Of a DNA stretch of 12,316 bases, positions 1 to 7,139 are shown piece by piece. Numbering within the stretch: position 1 is the first letter of the stretch; every line of letters starts with the position of its first letter. Origin of the DNA: an uncultured Bacteroidales bacterium (GTDB taxonomy: Bacteria > Bacteroidota > Bacteroidia > Bacteroidales > UBA932); assembly GCA_902461985.1 (NCBI GenBank), contig CABQAB010000031.1, positions 1 through 12,316 of the forward strand, given 5' to 3'. A program made the translations under genes and the position numbers. The notes under the pieces are model-generated. The model worked only from the letters and a program-made list of their open reading frames with translations, made no database searches and was not told the DNA's origin.

Positions 1-60
1 GCACGAAGTGCATAGTCGAGACATCTATTGATTAGCAATCAAGTAATAAGATCTCTCCAC

Positions 61-162
61 GCGCTTCGCTTGGTCGAGATGACATTTGCAAGACTTTTTA
101 GTCAGACCCATGCGCTTCGCTTAGTCGAAATGACAATTCAAGTACTTTGGGGTCGGCCCCTG
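61..162. repeat. Two diverged tandem 51-bp intergenic units
   Basis: Unit A (61-111) and unit B (112-162) begin with the same bases, GCGCTTCGCTT, then (G/A)GTCGA(G/A)ATGACA, a CAAG segment, a CTTT run and a GTC(A/G)G(A/C)CC end. A weaker relative of the core (AGTCGAGACAT) lies at 14-24. Around unit A an imperfect hairpin can be drawn: ATCTC at 51-55 with GAGAT at 76-80, CC at 57-58 with GG at 72-73, and GCG at 61-63 with CGC at 67-69. A perfect 6-bp hairpin, TTGATT/AATCAA, sits at 28-42. I see no coding content in 1-286. GTCGAGATGACA-type intergenic repeats are, from memory, common in Bacteroidales; their function is unknown. Confidence 0.6.
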
Positions 163-186
163 TTGGATAGACAATAAGGCTTGATA

Positions 187-244
187 ATCCGGTTCACAGA
201 ATTGTGGTCCACAACATTGTGGACCACAATCTTGTGAACCACAA
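187..244. repeat. Palindromic 13-bp box array, 15-bp period (copy 1)
   Basis: Three consecutive near-perfect 13-bp palindromes occur at 202-214 (TTGTGGTCCACAA), 217-229 (TTGTGGACCACAA) and 232-244 (TTGTGAACCACAA), each separated by 2 bp. A degenerate fourth unit, containing CCGGTTCACA, precedes them at 187-199. The flank AATAAGGCTTGATA (173-186) is nearly the same as the flank of a second array at 9751-9793, in the same orientation. The third unit provides the TTG of the promoter predicted for the downstream ATPase. Possible roles are an array of protein-binding sites, an RNA hairpin, or a mobile intergenic repeat; the sequence does not decide among these. Confidence 0.8.
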
Positions 245-262
245 TTATTTTCCGTACATTTG
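231..262 (+). promoter_or_regulatory. Bacteroidetes-type promoter of the AAA ATPase
   Basis: TACATTTG at 255-262 matches the Bacteroidetes -7 consensus TAnnTTTG. CTTG at 231-234 can serve as the -33 element, with a 20-bp gap to the -7 box. The hipB promoter in this window has the same geometry. Transcription would start near 268-270, leaving a leader of about 18 nt before the ATG at 287. The -33 element lies inside the last palindromic box, so a protein bound to the array could control this promoter. Confidence 0.55.
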
Positions 263-286
263 TCCCAGAACAAATGAATCACATCG

Positions 287-1411
287 ATGGAAAAAGCATT
301 CATATTCGGGACAGCAGTTGAAGGAGATAACTTCACCGACCGAACCCAGGAGAGCAAAAGGCTCAGGATGAACTTCGAATCGGGAGTAAACACGATTCTC
401 ATCTCTCCCCGCAGGATGGGCAAGACATCTCTGGTCAAAAAAGTAATCAACGAGGTGGCGGATAAAAACATAAAAATCATATATATGGACATCTACGACT
501 GCAGGGATGAATATGATTTTTACAATAGGTTCGCTTCTGCCATACTCAGGGGGACTGCCACCAAAGTTGAACAGATTTTCGACTCAGCAAAAGAATTTCT
601 CGAACGGATAGCACCCAAGATATCAATAAGCCCGGACCAGACTGCCGAATATTCCGTATCACTCGGAATAAACCCGAAAAACACCTCTCCGGAAGAAGTG
701 CTCAGTCTGCCGGAAAGGATTGCAATAAAAAAGGGCCTGCACATCATTGTCTGCATCGATGAATTTCAACAGATTGGAGAATTCAGCGATACGCTTAACA
801 TCCAGAAAAAGATGAGAGGAGTTTGGCAACATCAGCAACACACGTCGTATTGCCTGTTCGGAAGCAAGAAACACCTGATGGCCAATTTATTCCAAAGCAG
901 ACGAATGCCGTTTTACCAATTCGGAGACACCATCATCTTAGAGAAGATTTCCACTGACGAATGGATTCCATTCATTCAGAAACGATTTGCCAGCGGAGAA
1001 AAACAAATAAGCGCCGCTCTTGCAGAAAAGATTTGCTCAAAAGTCGAGAATTACTCAGCTTATGTGCAACAGCTTGCATGGAACGTTTATATAAACACAC
1101 AAAACGAAGCGACAGAAGAAACAGTGGAGGAATCCATGGAGGAACTGCTCAGACAGAATGAAGCTCTGTTCATGGCCCAGATTGACGGACTTACGACCTA
1201 TCAGATGAATTTCCTCCGTGCACTATGCAGTGGAATAGACTCAGGATTCGCATCGAAAGATATAATGGAGACATGGAACATAGGAACAAAATCGAATATT
1301 ACACGAATCATGAAAGTCCTCACAGAGAAAGAATTGATAGAAAAAGAATGGAAAACGGTAAGAATCACCGACCCGGTGTTCAGACTGTGGTTTTCCATCC
1401 ATTGTATGTAG
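287..1411 (+). CDS. AAA ATPase, archaeal-type (ATPase_2-like), with C-terminal winged helix
   Basis: This is a 374-aa soluble P-loop ATPase. Walker A is at about residues 40-48 (SPRRMGKTS), the GPRRxGKTS-type loop of the archaeal ATPase family. Walker B is at about 152-159 (IIVCIDEF). A sensor-1-like strand follows at about 187-197 (SYCLFGSKKHLM) and possible arginine fingers at 205-206 (SRRMPF). Residues about 303-365 look like a winged helix ending in the family's DPVFRLWF motif, so the protein appears complete. No signal peptide or membrane segment is visible. The family belongs to the wider STAND/AAA group and is abundant in Bacteroidetes and archaea. Its substrates are mostly unknown, and it is often found as single genes near mobile DNA. 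The gene stands alone: a 170-bp gap with its own -7 box separates it from the lipase operon. The ATG at 287 fits the short leader from the predicted promoter. Confidence 0.9.
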   Translation: MEKAFIFGTAVEGDNFTDRTQESKRLRMNFESGVNTILISPRRMGKTSLVKKVINEVADKNIKIIYMDIYDCRDEYDFYNRFASAILRGTATKVEQIFDSAKEFLERIAPKISISPDQTAEYSVSLGINPKNTSPEEVLSLPERIAIKKGLHIIVCIDEFQQIGEFSDTLNIQKKMRGVWQHQQHTSYCLFGSKKHLMANLFQSRRMPFYQFGDTIILEKISTDEWIPFIQKRFASGEKQISAALAEKICSKVENYSAYVQQLAWNVYINTQNEATEETVEESMEELLRQNEALFMAQIDGLTTYQMNFLRALCSGIDSGFASKDIMETWNIGTKSNITRIMKVLTEKELIEKEWKTVRITDPVFRLWFSIHCM

Positions 1412-1509
1412 AATCAGATTATTCCATTCCGCTTCGCCCCATTAGACATATTTCTTATATTTAACATTCAATACTCCTTGAGTGCTGTAAGTTTTGAGAA
1501 AATATTTTC

Positions 1510-1518
1510 TATCTTTGC
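1510..1518 (+). promoter_or_regulatory. -7 promoter box of the lipase operon
   Basis: TATCTTTGC is an excellent match to the Bacteroidetes -7 box (TAnnTTTG). No clear -33 TTTG is seen at the usual 19-21 bp; TTTTG at 1492-1496 is too close and CTTG at 1477-1480 too far. Transcription would begin near 1524. The next two open frames begin at 1547 (short) and 1582, and the start preferred for the secreted protein is at 1825, so the message may carry a leader of about 300 nt. Confidence 0.55.
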
Positions 1519-1546
1519 ACGGTCGAGAGATCGGCATACATAATTG

Positions 1547-1588
1547 ATGAAAGTGTTTTCGCACTGTCCTTATCAGAAAATGTGGTAG
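1547..1588 (+). other. Possible 13-codon upstream ORF
   Basis: An ATG at 1547 opens a 13-codon frame (MKVFSHCPYQKMW, stop TAG at 1586-1588). It lies just after the predicted transcription start and overlaps the GTG at 1582, the earliest start of the long lipase frame. It could be a leader peptide that affects translation of the lipase, or a chance ORF. No attenuator-type run of identical codons is seen. Confidence 0.2.
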
Positions 1589-1824
1589 TTTTCAACAAGC
1601 AAAAGGACAACGGACAGCACTCATTCATTCGTTTAGACTATGCGGACGGGGATATACGCCCCCTTATTCCCCATATCTTCACGAGTGTGGGGTATTGGAC
1701 ATCGTTTATTTTGCTTGGGTTTTACCACAACCTTCTGATAAATAGACGAAATCGGCTCCACACTTTCTTTTATGAACACAATAACTTCCTTCAGGAAGCC
1801 GAGAAGGAGAGTTGTTCCGCAACC
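1582..1824 (+). other. Open in-frame 5' extension or structured leader of the lipase gene
   Basis: These 81 codons are open and in frame with the lipase, starting at a GTG. The encoded stretch has a hydrophobic segment near residues 32-53 (from IFTSVGYWTSF) followed by RRNR, then reaches the signal-peptide-like region at 82-106. A signal peptide 80 residues inside a protein would be unusual, so this may be untranslated leader or the remains of a fused upstream sequence. A 7-bp RNA stem is possible between CCCCATA (1669-1675) and TGTGGGG (1686-1692). The absence of stops over 243 nt is a modest argument that it is, or recently was, coding. Confidence 0.4.
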
Positions 1825-3936
1825 GTGAAATGGTCTGGCTACAAATATTTTGCTACTATCGTTGCATTTATTCTATTTTCCACGCTCAGTTCTAAAGGAC
1901 AATGGTACTATAACTATAGGTTAGACTCCGGTACTATGCCCCAATATGTGCACGCAGGACCGTTCGTGTCCAAAAATGAATGTGAGGCATCGCGTTCACA
2001 TTTGCTGGCATCTGAAGGACTGGATTTCTCCACTATCGTAGATGGAGGAAAAAACATCAAATGGGAAGCGACACCATGCGTGGGTCCTGCACAAGGCAAT
2101 AATTTTCCTGTTGCAGGAGACCTGTCTTACATGAACAATTACCAACTTCTCGGTGTTGAGCAAGGAATGTCGAGTTTCACATCCAATCCGGCAGAAGACA
2201 TCAGCAATTGGTATCGGGAATGGATGGAAAAATATGAGAACAACATTTCTCCATATGATTTTCCGAATGTCATACAAGTCTATACCGGAGATCATAGTTT
2301 CGATAAAAAATACTATGAACTTGCTTCGAATGAAGAGAATTTCAATACCGGATATTCAGGCATCAGTTATGAAAAACTCAAAGACAAATATTTTATCCCG
2401 ATCAACGCCAACGACAAAGAGAATCTATTAACGGAATTTGCCGACAATGTACTTGTAAACAGGTACATATCACATATCACAGATAACATGATTGACGACA
2501 TCGTTGCACAGCTGCTTGACAGTGGTGACTGGACAATGCTTTCTGATTATGTAATCGAATTATTTGCATCCGCAGCCGGAATAGACATCAGCCGTTTCAG
2601 AGATCTTTTATGCAAAGAATATAATCTCAGCGATAAAGAGAAGCAAATTTTATTTAATTTCTACGGATTCAAGAAAAAAATATATGAAAGGATTGGGAAT
2701 GCCGCCGATAATAAAATAAAGAAAAGTCGTGAGGGGATAAATAAGACCGAATTGGATATGGCTATATTATCTCAAGACTGCTACAAAGACAGCCCTTCAT
2801 TATTACACGACACAGACTATATCAGTGTAACAGACGAGTTCTTCCTGCAACACCCAGAATGGGAAACGACTATGGGTGAAGTCGGAGAAGCCTTGAAGAT
2901 CTTGAATAGCCAGACGAACGGGTTCTATGCTGAACTGTACTATAACGAAATTACTAATGAATTTTCAGTAGCTTTCAGGGGAACCGAAGTCCGATACAAT
3001 GATATCATAACTGATTTATTACAAGCTCAGGGAAAACTGACTGAACAGCACGGGTGTGCATACACATTGGCGGTACTGCTGAAAAGGGCCAAAGACAGCG
3101 GAGTCAAAATCAACATTACAGGACATTCTTTAGGCGGAGGTCTTGCCAGTGTTGTAGGGGCTTTCACCGGATTGCCGACATATACATACAATGCTGCTGG
3201 CATATCCGACAATTCCATCAGGAAATATGAGGAACTCCGCAGGCTGGATGCTGGAGATACAAGGCCAGTGACCCAGGATGATATAGATAAAATCAAACTC
3301 CAGTCACAGAATAATATTACCGCATTCTGTTCGAGTGACGATATCTTGACAAGAGTGCAAGACCGGGATTTTGCATATTTGGCAAAACAATACGGACCAC
3401 TGATATTAAAAAAAACCATAACGGCATTAGGTGACATAATAAATCCAGTCAGTCCAACAATCAAAACAATCAATACCATCAACAAATTTCTCAGCGAGAA
3501 TGAGGTGGATTCATTGAACGACGAGGTGGCATCACAAGAATCCGGACACAATTCGACTGAAACATTGAGTGAGGAAATAATAGAATCTCTTGTCAACTAT
3601 TACATTGAAAAAACGGATATGACAACAATTCAAGGAATCATCAATGCTGCAAACCCTCAAAATCTCGTGACGGATATTGCATCTGACATAGCAAGTGGAA
3701 TAGTTGATCTTGCCTGCAACGCCAATCCGGCGATAGGTAAAAAAACAATTCTGGAGAATGCCGGCACTCATTCCATTAACTCTGTCATTCAAAAAGAGTT
3801 TTCACTGAACGCTGATGCTCAAGAACAGTGGATGGAAGCAAAACGAAAGCAGGAAAAAATAAAAGCCGACATTGAAAATGAAGAAAGTAAACAGACAAGC
3901 AAATCCAAGATGACATTGATAACAATAAAACACTAA
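1825..3936 (+). CDS. Secreted class-3 lipase-like alpha/beta hydrolase
   Basis: I chose the GTG at 1825 because it gives a classical signal peptide: MKWSGYKYF, then the hydrophobic run ATIVAFILFSTL, with cleavage near SSKG/QW. The frame is open upstream to a GTG at 1582, giving 784 aa; numbers below use that longer form. Residues 107-170 form a small domain with the motifs GPFVSKNECEASR and PCVGPAQ (two Cys). Residues 200-390 are of unknown fold. Residues about 390-600 match a Lipase_3/DUF2974-like hydrolase: AILSQDCY, FSVAFRGTE (strand before the oxyanion region) and the nucleophile elbow GHSLGGG with Ser516. Asp586/587 (SSDDILTRV) and His730 (AGTHSINSV) are plausible triad partners. The last 40 residues are charged and probably helical. 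The substrate is unknown: acyl lipids of host, diet or competing bacteria are all possible. It is the first gene of an operon, 8 bp before the next gene. Confidence 0.8.
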   Translation: MKWSGYKYFATIVAFILFSTLSSKGQWYYNYRLDSGTMPQYVHAGPFVSKNECEASRSHLLASEGLDFSTIVDGGKNIKWEATPCVGPAQGNNFPVAGDLSYMNNYQLLGVEQGMSSFTSNPAEDISNWYREWMEKYENNISPYDFPNVIQVYTGDHSFDKKYYELASNEENFNTGYSGISYEKLKDKYFIPINANDKENLLTEFADNVLVNRYISHITDNMIDDIVAQLLDSGDWTMLSDYVIELFASAAGIDISRFRDLLCKEYNLSDKEKQILFNFYGFKKKIYERIGNAADNKIKKSREGINKTELDMAILSQDCYKDSPSLLHDTDYISVTDEFFLQHPEWETTMGEVGEALKILNSQTNGFYAELYYNEITNEFSVAFRGTEVRYNDIITDLLQAQGKLTEQHGCAYTLAVLLKRAKDSGVKINITGHSLGGGLASVVGAFTGLPTYTYNAAGISDNSIRKYEELRRLDAGDTRPVTQDDIDKIKLQSQNNITAFCSSDDILTRVQDRDFAYLAKQYGPLILKKTITALGDIINPVSPTIKTINTINKFLSENEVDSLNDEVASQESGHNSTETLSEEIIESLVNYYIEKTDMTTIQGIINAANPQNLVTDIASDIASGIVDLACNANPAIGKKTILENAGTHSINSVIQKEFSLNADAQEQWMEAKRKQEKIKADIENEESKQTSKSKMTLITIKH

Positions 3937-3944
3937 AATTTGCC

Positions 3945-5108
3945 ATGAAACAACTGACAATCCGGACAACCATATTCTTTACCTGTATCCTGTTTCCGGT
4001 TCTCAATTTTGCACAGACACAACATATGACTCGTGAAATGTGCAGAGACTCGGTGCTGGCAGAGAATTTCGATGCTGCAATCAAAGGATATTCGCGGCTC
4101 ATTCAAACAGAAAAAGAAAACAGGACAAGAAAAAGAGGCGTAGAAGCCGACTTGGTCGCAGAATATGCCTATGCCCTTGCTTTGGATTCCATAACTGACA
4201 GGGCTCTGGCGACTATTGACCTTGCCAGATCAATGGAAGCGGGTCATGCGGATTTTTATACAGCGCAGATATTTGAGTTACTGGGATTTCATGAACTCGC
4301 CGGAACATTCATGAATGGAGCTGAGATTCCGAAATGGATTGAATCTTCATATCAGGACATCGCCATCCGTCACAGAGTCCATCTCATTTCAAGTGACAAC
4401 GACATGAAATCTGCATTCATAAAGGCCAATGTATTGACGAAACAAAAGCAGTATGTCCAGGCAATAATTAAATTTGAGGAGATTACGGACAACTATCCTA
4501 CATCATACATGCCATATATTGGATACAGCACCACATTAGAAAACCTCGGCATGTATGGTGAAGCCGCTGATAAACTGCAGCATGGTCTTAATCTGATAGG
4601 ACAAAGGGATTCATCCACAACGGCAGTTTTACAAAAACATCTCGATGGCCTGAAAATCACCATTGCCAGAAAGACCTCTCCAAATTTCTTTGAAAGAATA
4701 TCAGACAAATATGAGCCATCATTTATGTTGTACGCCGGAGGATCCGCCGGGAAAAACAATCTATCGTTAAATGGCAGATTGGGCTTCTTCACAAAGAACA
4801 AATTCAGCGGGACACTGAACCTCGGCTATTCCTATATTTCCAAGGACAATGCATTCAATATCGGAATAGCAGCATATCAAATGATCAATATATTTGTCGT
4901 CGGGCTGGGCATCAATGAACAAATCAGTAAAAACAGCACATTCAGTATATCGCCATCGGTCGGGATATCCTTAATGAACCAAAAAGGCAATGCTTCATAT
5001 GACATTATGTGCAACCTTTTTATTCCTTGTAAAAGAGGTCATTTGCTCAGTTACACTATTTCATTCGGCAGGACATACTATTTTAATTTTAACCCCAAGA
5101 AAAAATGA
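3945..5108 (+). CDS. Exported TPR protein with C-terminal beta-barrel-like domain
   Basis: This is a 387-aa protein with a signal peptide at residues 1-23 (cleavage near NFA/Q). Residues about 37-235 are helical with TPR-like units; the clearest are around 36-56 (AENFDAAIKGYSRLI) and 163-215 (KQKQYVQAIIKFEEI, then LGMYGEAADKL). From about 257 to 384 the sequence alternates in the manner of antiparallel membrane strands (SFMLYAGGS, LNGRLGFF, FSGTLNLGYSY, NIGIAAY, FSISPSVGIS) and ends in an aromatic strand before basic residues. I infer an outer-membrane anchored scaffold whose periplasmic TPRs bind a partner, perhaps the lipase or the next protein. It starts 8 bp after the lipase stop and overlaps the next gene by 4 bp (ATGA), so translation is probably coupled. 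I do not recognise a named family. Confidence 0.75.
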   Translation: MKQLTIRTTIFFTCILFPVLNFAQTQHMTREMCRDSVLAENFDAAIKGYSRLIQTEKENRTRKRGVEADLVAEYAYALALDSITDRALATIDLARSMEAGHADFYTAQIFELLGFHELAGTFMNGAEIPKWIESSYQDIAIRHRVHLISSDNDMKSAFIKANVLTKQKQYVQAIIKFEEITDNYPTSYMPYIGYSTTLENLGMYGEAADKLQHGLNLIGQRDSSTTAVLQKHLDGLKITIARKTSPNFFERISDKYEPSFMLYAGGSAGKNNLSLNGRLGFFTKNKFSGTLNLGYSYISKDNAFNIGIAAYQMINIFVVGLGINEQISKNSTFSISPSVGISLMNQKGNASYDIMCNLFIPCKRGHLLSYTISFGRTYYFNFNPKKK

Positions 5109-5917
5109 AACCTGAGACATACTTGACCCTATCAGTATTATTGGCTGCCGTCTCCAATATTGCCATCGCACAAAATGCCGGACGCCGCAATGACATCCAT
5201 GTATATTCTGATTCTACAATAGTAAATTACATAGCAGGGGGAAGAGTTGAAGACGGAAAATTATATCTTATTGCAGACAATGCCTACGACAAACTGACTC
5301 AAAAAGAAAAAAGCATTCTCATGCATTCTTTGACAGATTCTTTAACAACAGACAATATAGTTGTAAATACAGAAACCGAAATAGAATTATGGACAAGAAG
5401 CGACACTTCAGCATTTCAGTTGACCTTCACTTGGGATGCCGACAATTCAAACATTGAGAAATACAAACCACTCTCCATCCAGAAATCGGGTATAGACCGT
5501 ATGTTCTGGTATGCAGGTGGAAACATCCACGGGACTAAAGGAAACTTTAACGGTTCAATCAATCTGAGAATTGGAACATATCTGTACAAGAATTACGTTG
5601 ATTGTTCCATAACCTCGGACTTAGGTTTAATGAGTGCTTCCGGTGGCACCAGTTTTTCCGGCAACATCGGGATAATGGGACGAGGCAGTTTTCCTATTCC
5701 CATCCCAAAAGTCCCCATAGCTCCTTATGGCGGCATAGGATTAAACTTGAACTTTTCTCCAGAAGTATATTTTGAAATAGTAACATACACCGGCATAAGT
5801 CTCTATATAGGTCCGGGCAGTATTGACATAGGATTTCAATACGGACTGAAAAGCAAGTTCTCGGCCACTTTTGGATACACATTCCGTCCGCAATTCAGCA
5901 AACGAAAAACTAAATGA
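5105..5917 (+). CDS. Small predicted outer-membrane beta-barrel protein
   Basis: This is a 270-aa protein with a signal peptide at residues 1-22 (AIA/Q). Residues 30-125 form a soluble region of mixed helix and strand. Residues about 134-262 contain repeated amphipathic strands (MFWYAGGNI, FNGSINLRIGTYL, DCSITSDLGLM, FSGNIGIMGRG, YGGIGLNLNF, ISLYIGPGSIDIGFQYG) and end with FSATFGYTFRPQF, a typical outer-membrane barrel ending, before a basic tail. It overlaps both neighbours by ATGA, so three consecutive genes are translationally linked. The barrel-like half resembles that of the preceding TPR protein, so the two may assemble together. Its function is unknown. A transport role for the lipase is possible, but the barrel looks too short for a large export pore. 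Confidence 0.7.
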   Translation: MKPETYLTLSVLLAAVSNIAIAQNAGRRNDIHVYSDSTIVNYIAGGRVEDGKLYLIADNAYDKLTQKEKSILMHSLTDSLTTDNIVVNTETEIELWTRSDTSAFQLTFTWDADNSNIEKYKPLSIQKSGIDRMFWYAGGNIHGTKGNFNGSINLRIGTYLYKNYVDCSITSDLGLMSASGGTSFSGNIGIMGRGSFPIPIPKVPIAPYGGIGLNLNFSPEVYFEIVTYTGISLYIGPGSIDIGFQYGLKSKFSATFGYTFRPQFSKRKTK

Positions 5918-6780
5918 GACGAATTATAATAATTTCAGCAATACTCAGCTGTTATGTGTTATGCCCGGCACAGGAAGTCGAGTGTGACACTGCATTGAAA
6001 ACAAAATGCATCCATTTTTGGGATAAATATAATTTCCGCGACACCACACCACTGCAGACCCCAAAAGTTATACTGGATTTCATCTATTTGCTTTCAAACA
6101 TAGAACTCAACACGGCACAAGAATGTATCCGAAACGTAATGGACAGGGCGTCTTATTCCCCTGAAATCTACTCGGCATTCGCATGTTTATTTGAAAGATA
6201 TCTATATAATACTGATTCCTGTTTCAGGAATGACGAACTATACATTCCTGTACTGGAACATATCATGTCATCCGCAACCATTAACGATTCAGCAAAAATA
6301 TCCTGTCGGAATCTCCTTGAACATCTCTGCAGAAACAGAATAGGCGAACGAGCATCAGATCTAACAATAACGCTGCGGGACAGTGACTGCATCCAGTTAC
6401 ATGAAATCAATGCCACCTATATTATACTATTGTTCCACAATCTTGAGTGCAGTGTTTGCAGACAGGCGATAGCAGACATTATGAATTCTGAAACAATAGT
6501 TTCAATGCAATATCAGGATGAACTGAGAATTATCAGTATATACCCGGGAGAAGATATTCAGCAATGGGCAAAATCAAGATTTCCGGCATCATGGTTAAAC
6601 GGGTACGACAGTTATAATCAGATAAGTCAAAACGCTATCTATTACATCAGACAATATCCGACCTTGTACCTTTTGGACCAGGACAAAACTATTCTGATAA
6701 AAGACAGATCTTTCAGTGAAATCGAGAATTATCTCATGGATAAAAAACAAGGAGGAAGCCGAAAATCCTTAAAAGAGTAG
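5914..6780 (+). CDS. Periplasmic thioredoxin-like protein, DUF5106-like N-terminus
   Basis: This 288-aa protein has a signal peptide at residues 1-19 (CPA/Q). An alpha-helical, Cys-containing N-terminal part spans about 20-140, as in Bacteroidetes DUF5106 thioredoxins. The thioredoxin-like domain starts near 146 (ASDLTITLRDSD). Strand beta-1 (YIILLFHNLE) leads to the CxxC pair Cys179-Ser-Val-Cys182, and the cis-proline region is at 248-250 (QYPTLYLLD). The CSVC active site, with Glu in place of the usual Trp in front, suggests a disulfide reductase or isomerase rather than a general thioredoxin. The N-terminal half has about eight further Cys, which is high. The ATGA overlap with the barrel gene and the MauE-thioredoxin gene downstream point to a shared redox role, probably reducing or sorting disulfides in proteins of this operon. 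Confidence 0.8.
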   Translation: MRRIIIISAILSCYVLCPAQEVECDTALKTKCIHFWDKYNFRDTTPLQTPKVILDFIYLLSNIELNTAQECIRNVMDRASYSPEIYSAFACLFERYLYNTDSCFRNDELYIPVLEHIMSSATINDSAKISCRNLLEHLCRNRIGERASDLTITLRDSDCIQLHEINATYIILLFHNLECSVCRQAIADIMNSETIVSMQYQDELRIISIYPGEDIQQWAKSRFPASWLNGYDSYNQISQNAIYYIRQYPTLYLLDQDKTILIKDRSFSEIENYLMDKKQGGSRKSLKE

Positions 6781-6805
6781 GTACAATTAAAACATTATTA
6801 CGCTT

Positions 6806-7033
6806 ATGAAAAAAGCAATTTCAATCATTCTGGCCGCTACGGCAATTCTCATCAGTGCGGCGTCCTGCACCAAGAACATCACTTGCAAATGTGTTGTCGA
6901 CATGGGCGAATACGGCAAATCCGAATCGACAATTGAAGTCGAAGGAAAAAGTTGCTCAGAAGGAAATTCCACTACAACAACTACTGCAGCCGGCATGACA
7001 GTTACAGTCAAAACAACATGTGAGAAGATTTGA
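6806..7033 (+). CDS. Small Cys-rich lipoprotein
   Basis: This is a 75-aa protein with a clear lipoprotein signal. MKK is followed by the hydrophobic run AISIILAATAILI, then the lipobox SAASC with the lipidated Cys at residue 21. The mature part, about 54 residues, has four more Cys at 27, 29 (a CKC motif), 50 and 72, and a Thr-rich patch (TTTTT, 56-60). Four Cys in such a short exported protein suggest two disulfides, or a CxC redox site. It begins 25 bp after the thioredoxin gene and is followed by a strong hairpin. I recognise no family. Given its neighbours it may be a substrate or a carrier of the thiol relay; this is inference. Confidence 0.75.
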   Translation: MKKAISIILAATAILISAASCTKNITCKCVVDMGEYGKSESTIEVEGKSCSEGNSTTTTTAAGMTVTVKTTCEKI

Positions 7034-7059
7034 TTTAGTTGCCGGACATTCAAGAGGTC

Positions 7060-7090
7060 GGCTAAGAAGTCATTTTATGACTTTTTAGCC
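7060..7090 (+). terminator. Strong hairpin after the small lipoprotein gene
   Basis: GGCTAAGAAGTCAT (7060-7073) pairs with ATGACTTTTTAGCC (7077-7090) across a TTT loop. This gives 14 consecutive pairs with one G-T wobble. The downstream sequence (AGCCTCACAC) lacks a T-run, so it may be a processing or stability element, or a partial terminator, rather than a complete stop. It separates the first five genes of the cluster from the MauE-like gene 50 bp further on, for which I see no clear promoter of its own. Confidence 0.65.
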
Positions 7091-7139
7091 AGCCTCACAC
7101 ATTTCAAATTGCAAACAGACTCTCCGAATATATAGTCTT

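Noticed and set aside
187..244. CRISPR-like array
   Set aside because: The 13-bp units have 2-bp spacers and no unique spacer sequence, and no cas genes are nearby.
121..492. Minus-strand ORF of 123 codons with CGPQ-like repeats
   Set aside because: The repeated residues are a direct translation of the 15-bp palindromic array, and the ORF overlaps the ATPase N-terminus and its promoter on the opposite strand.
3027..3596. Minus-strand ORF of 189 codons inside the lipase gene
   Set aside because: It is antisense to the conserved hydrolase region containing GHSLGGG; its Ser/Leu-rich composition is that of an antisense shadow.
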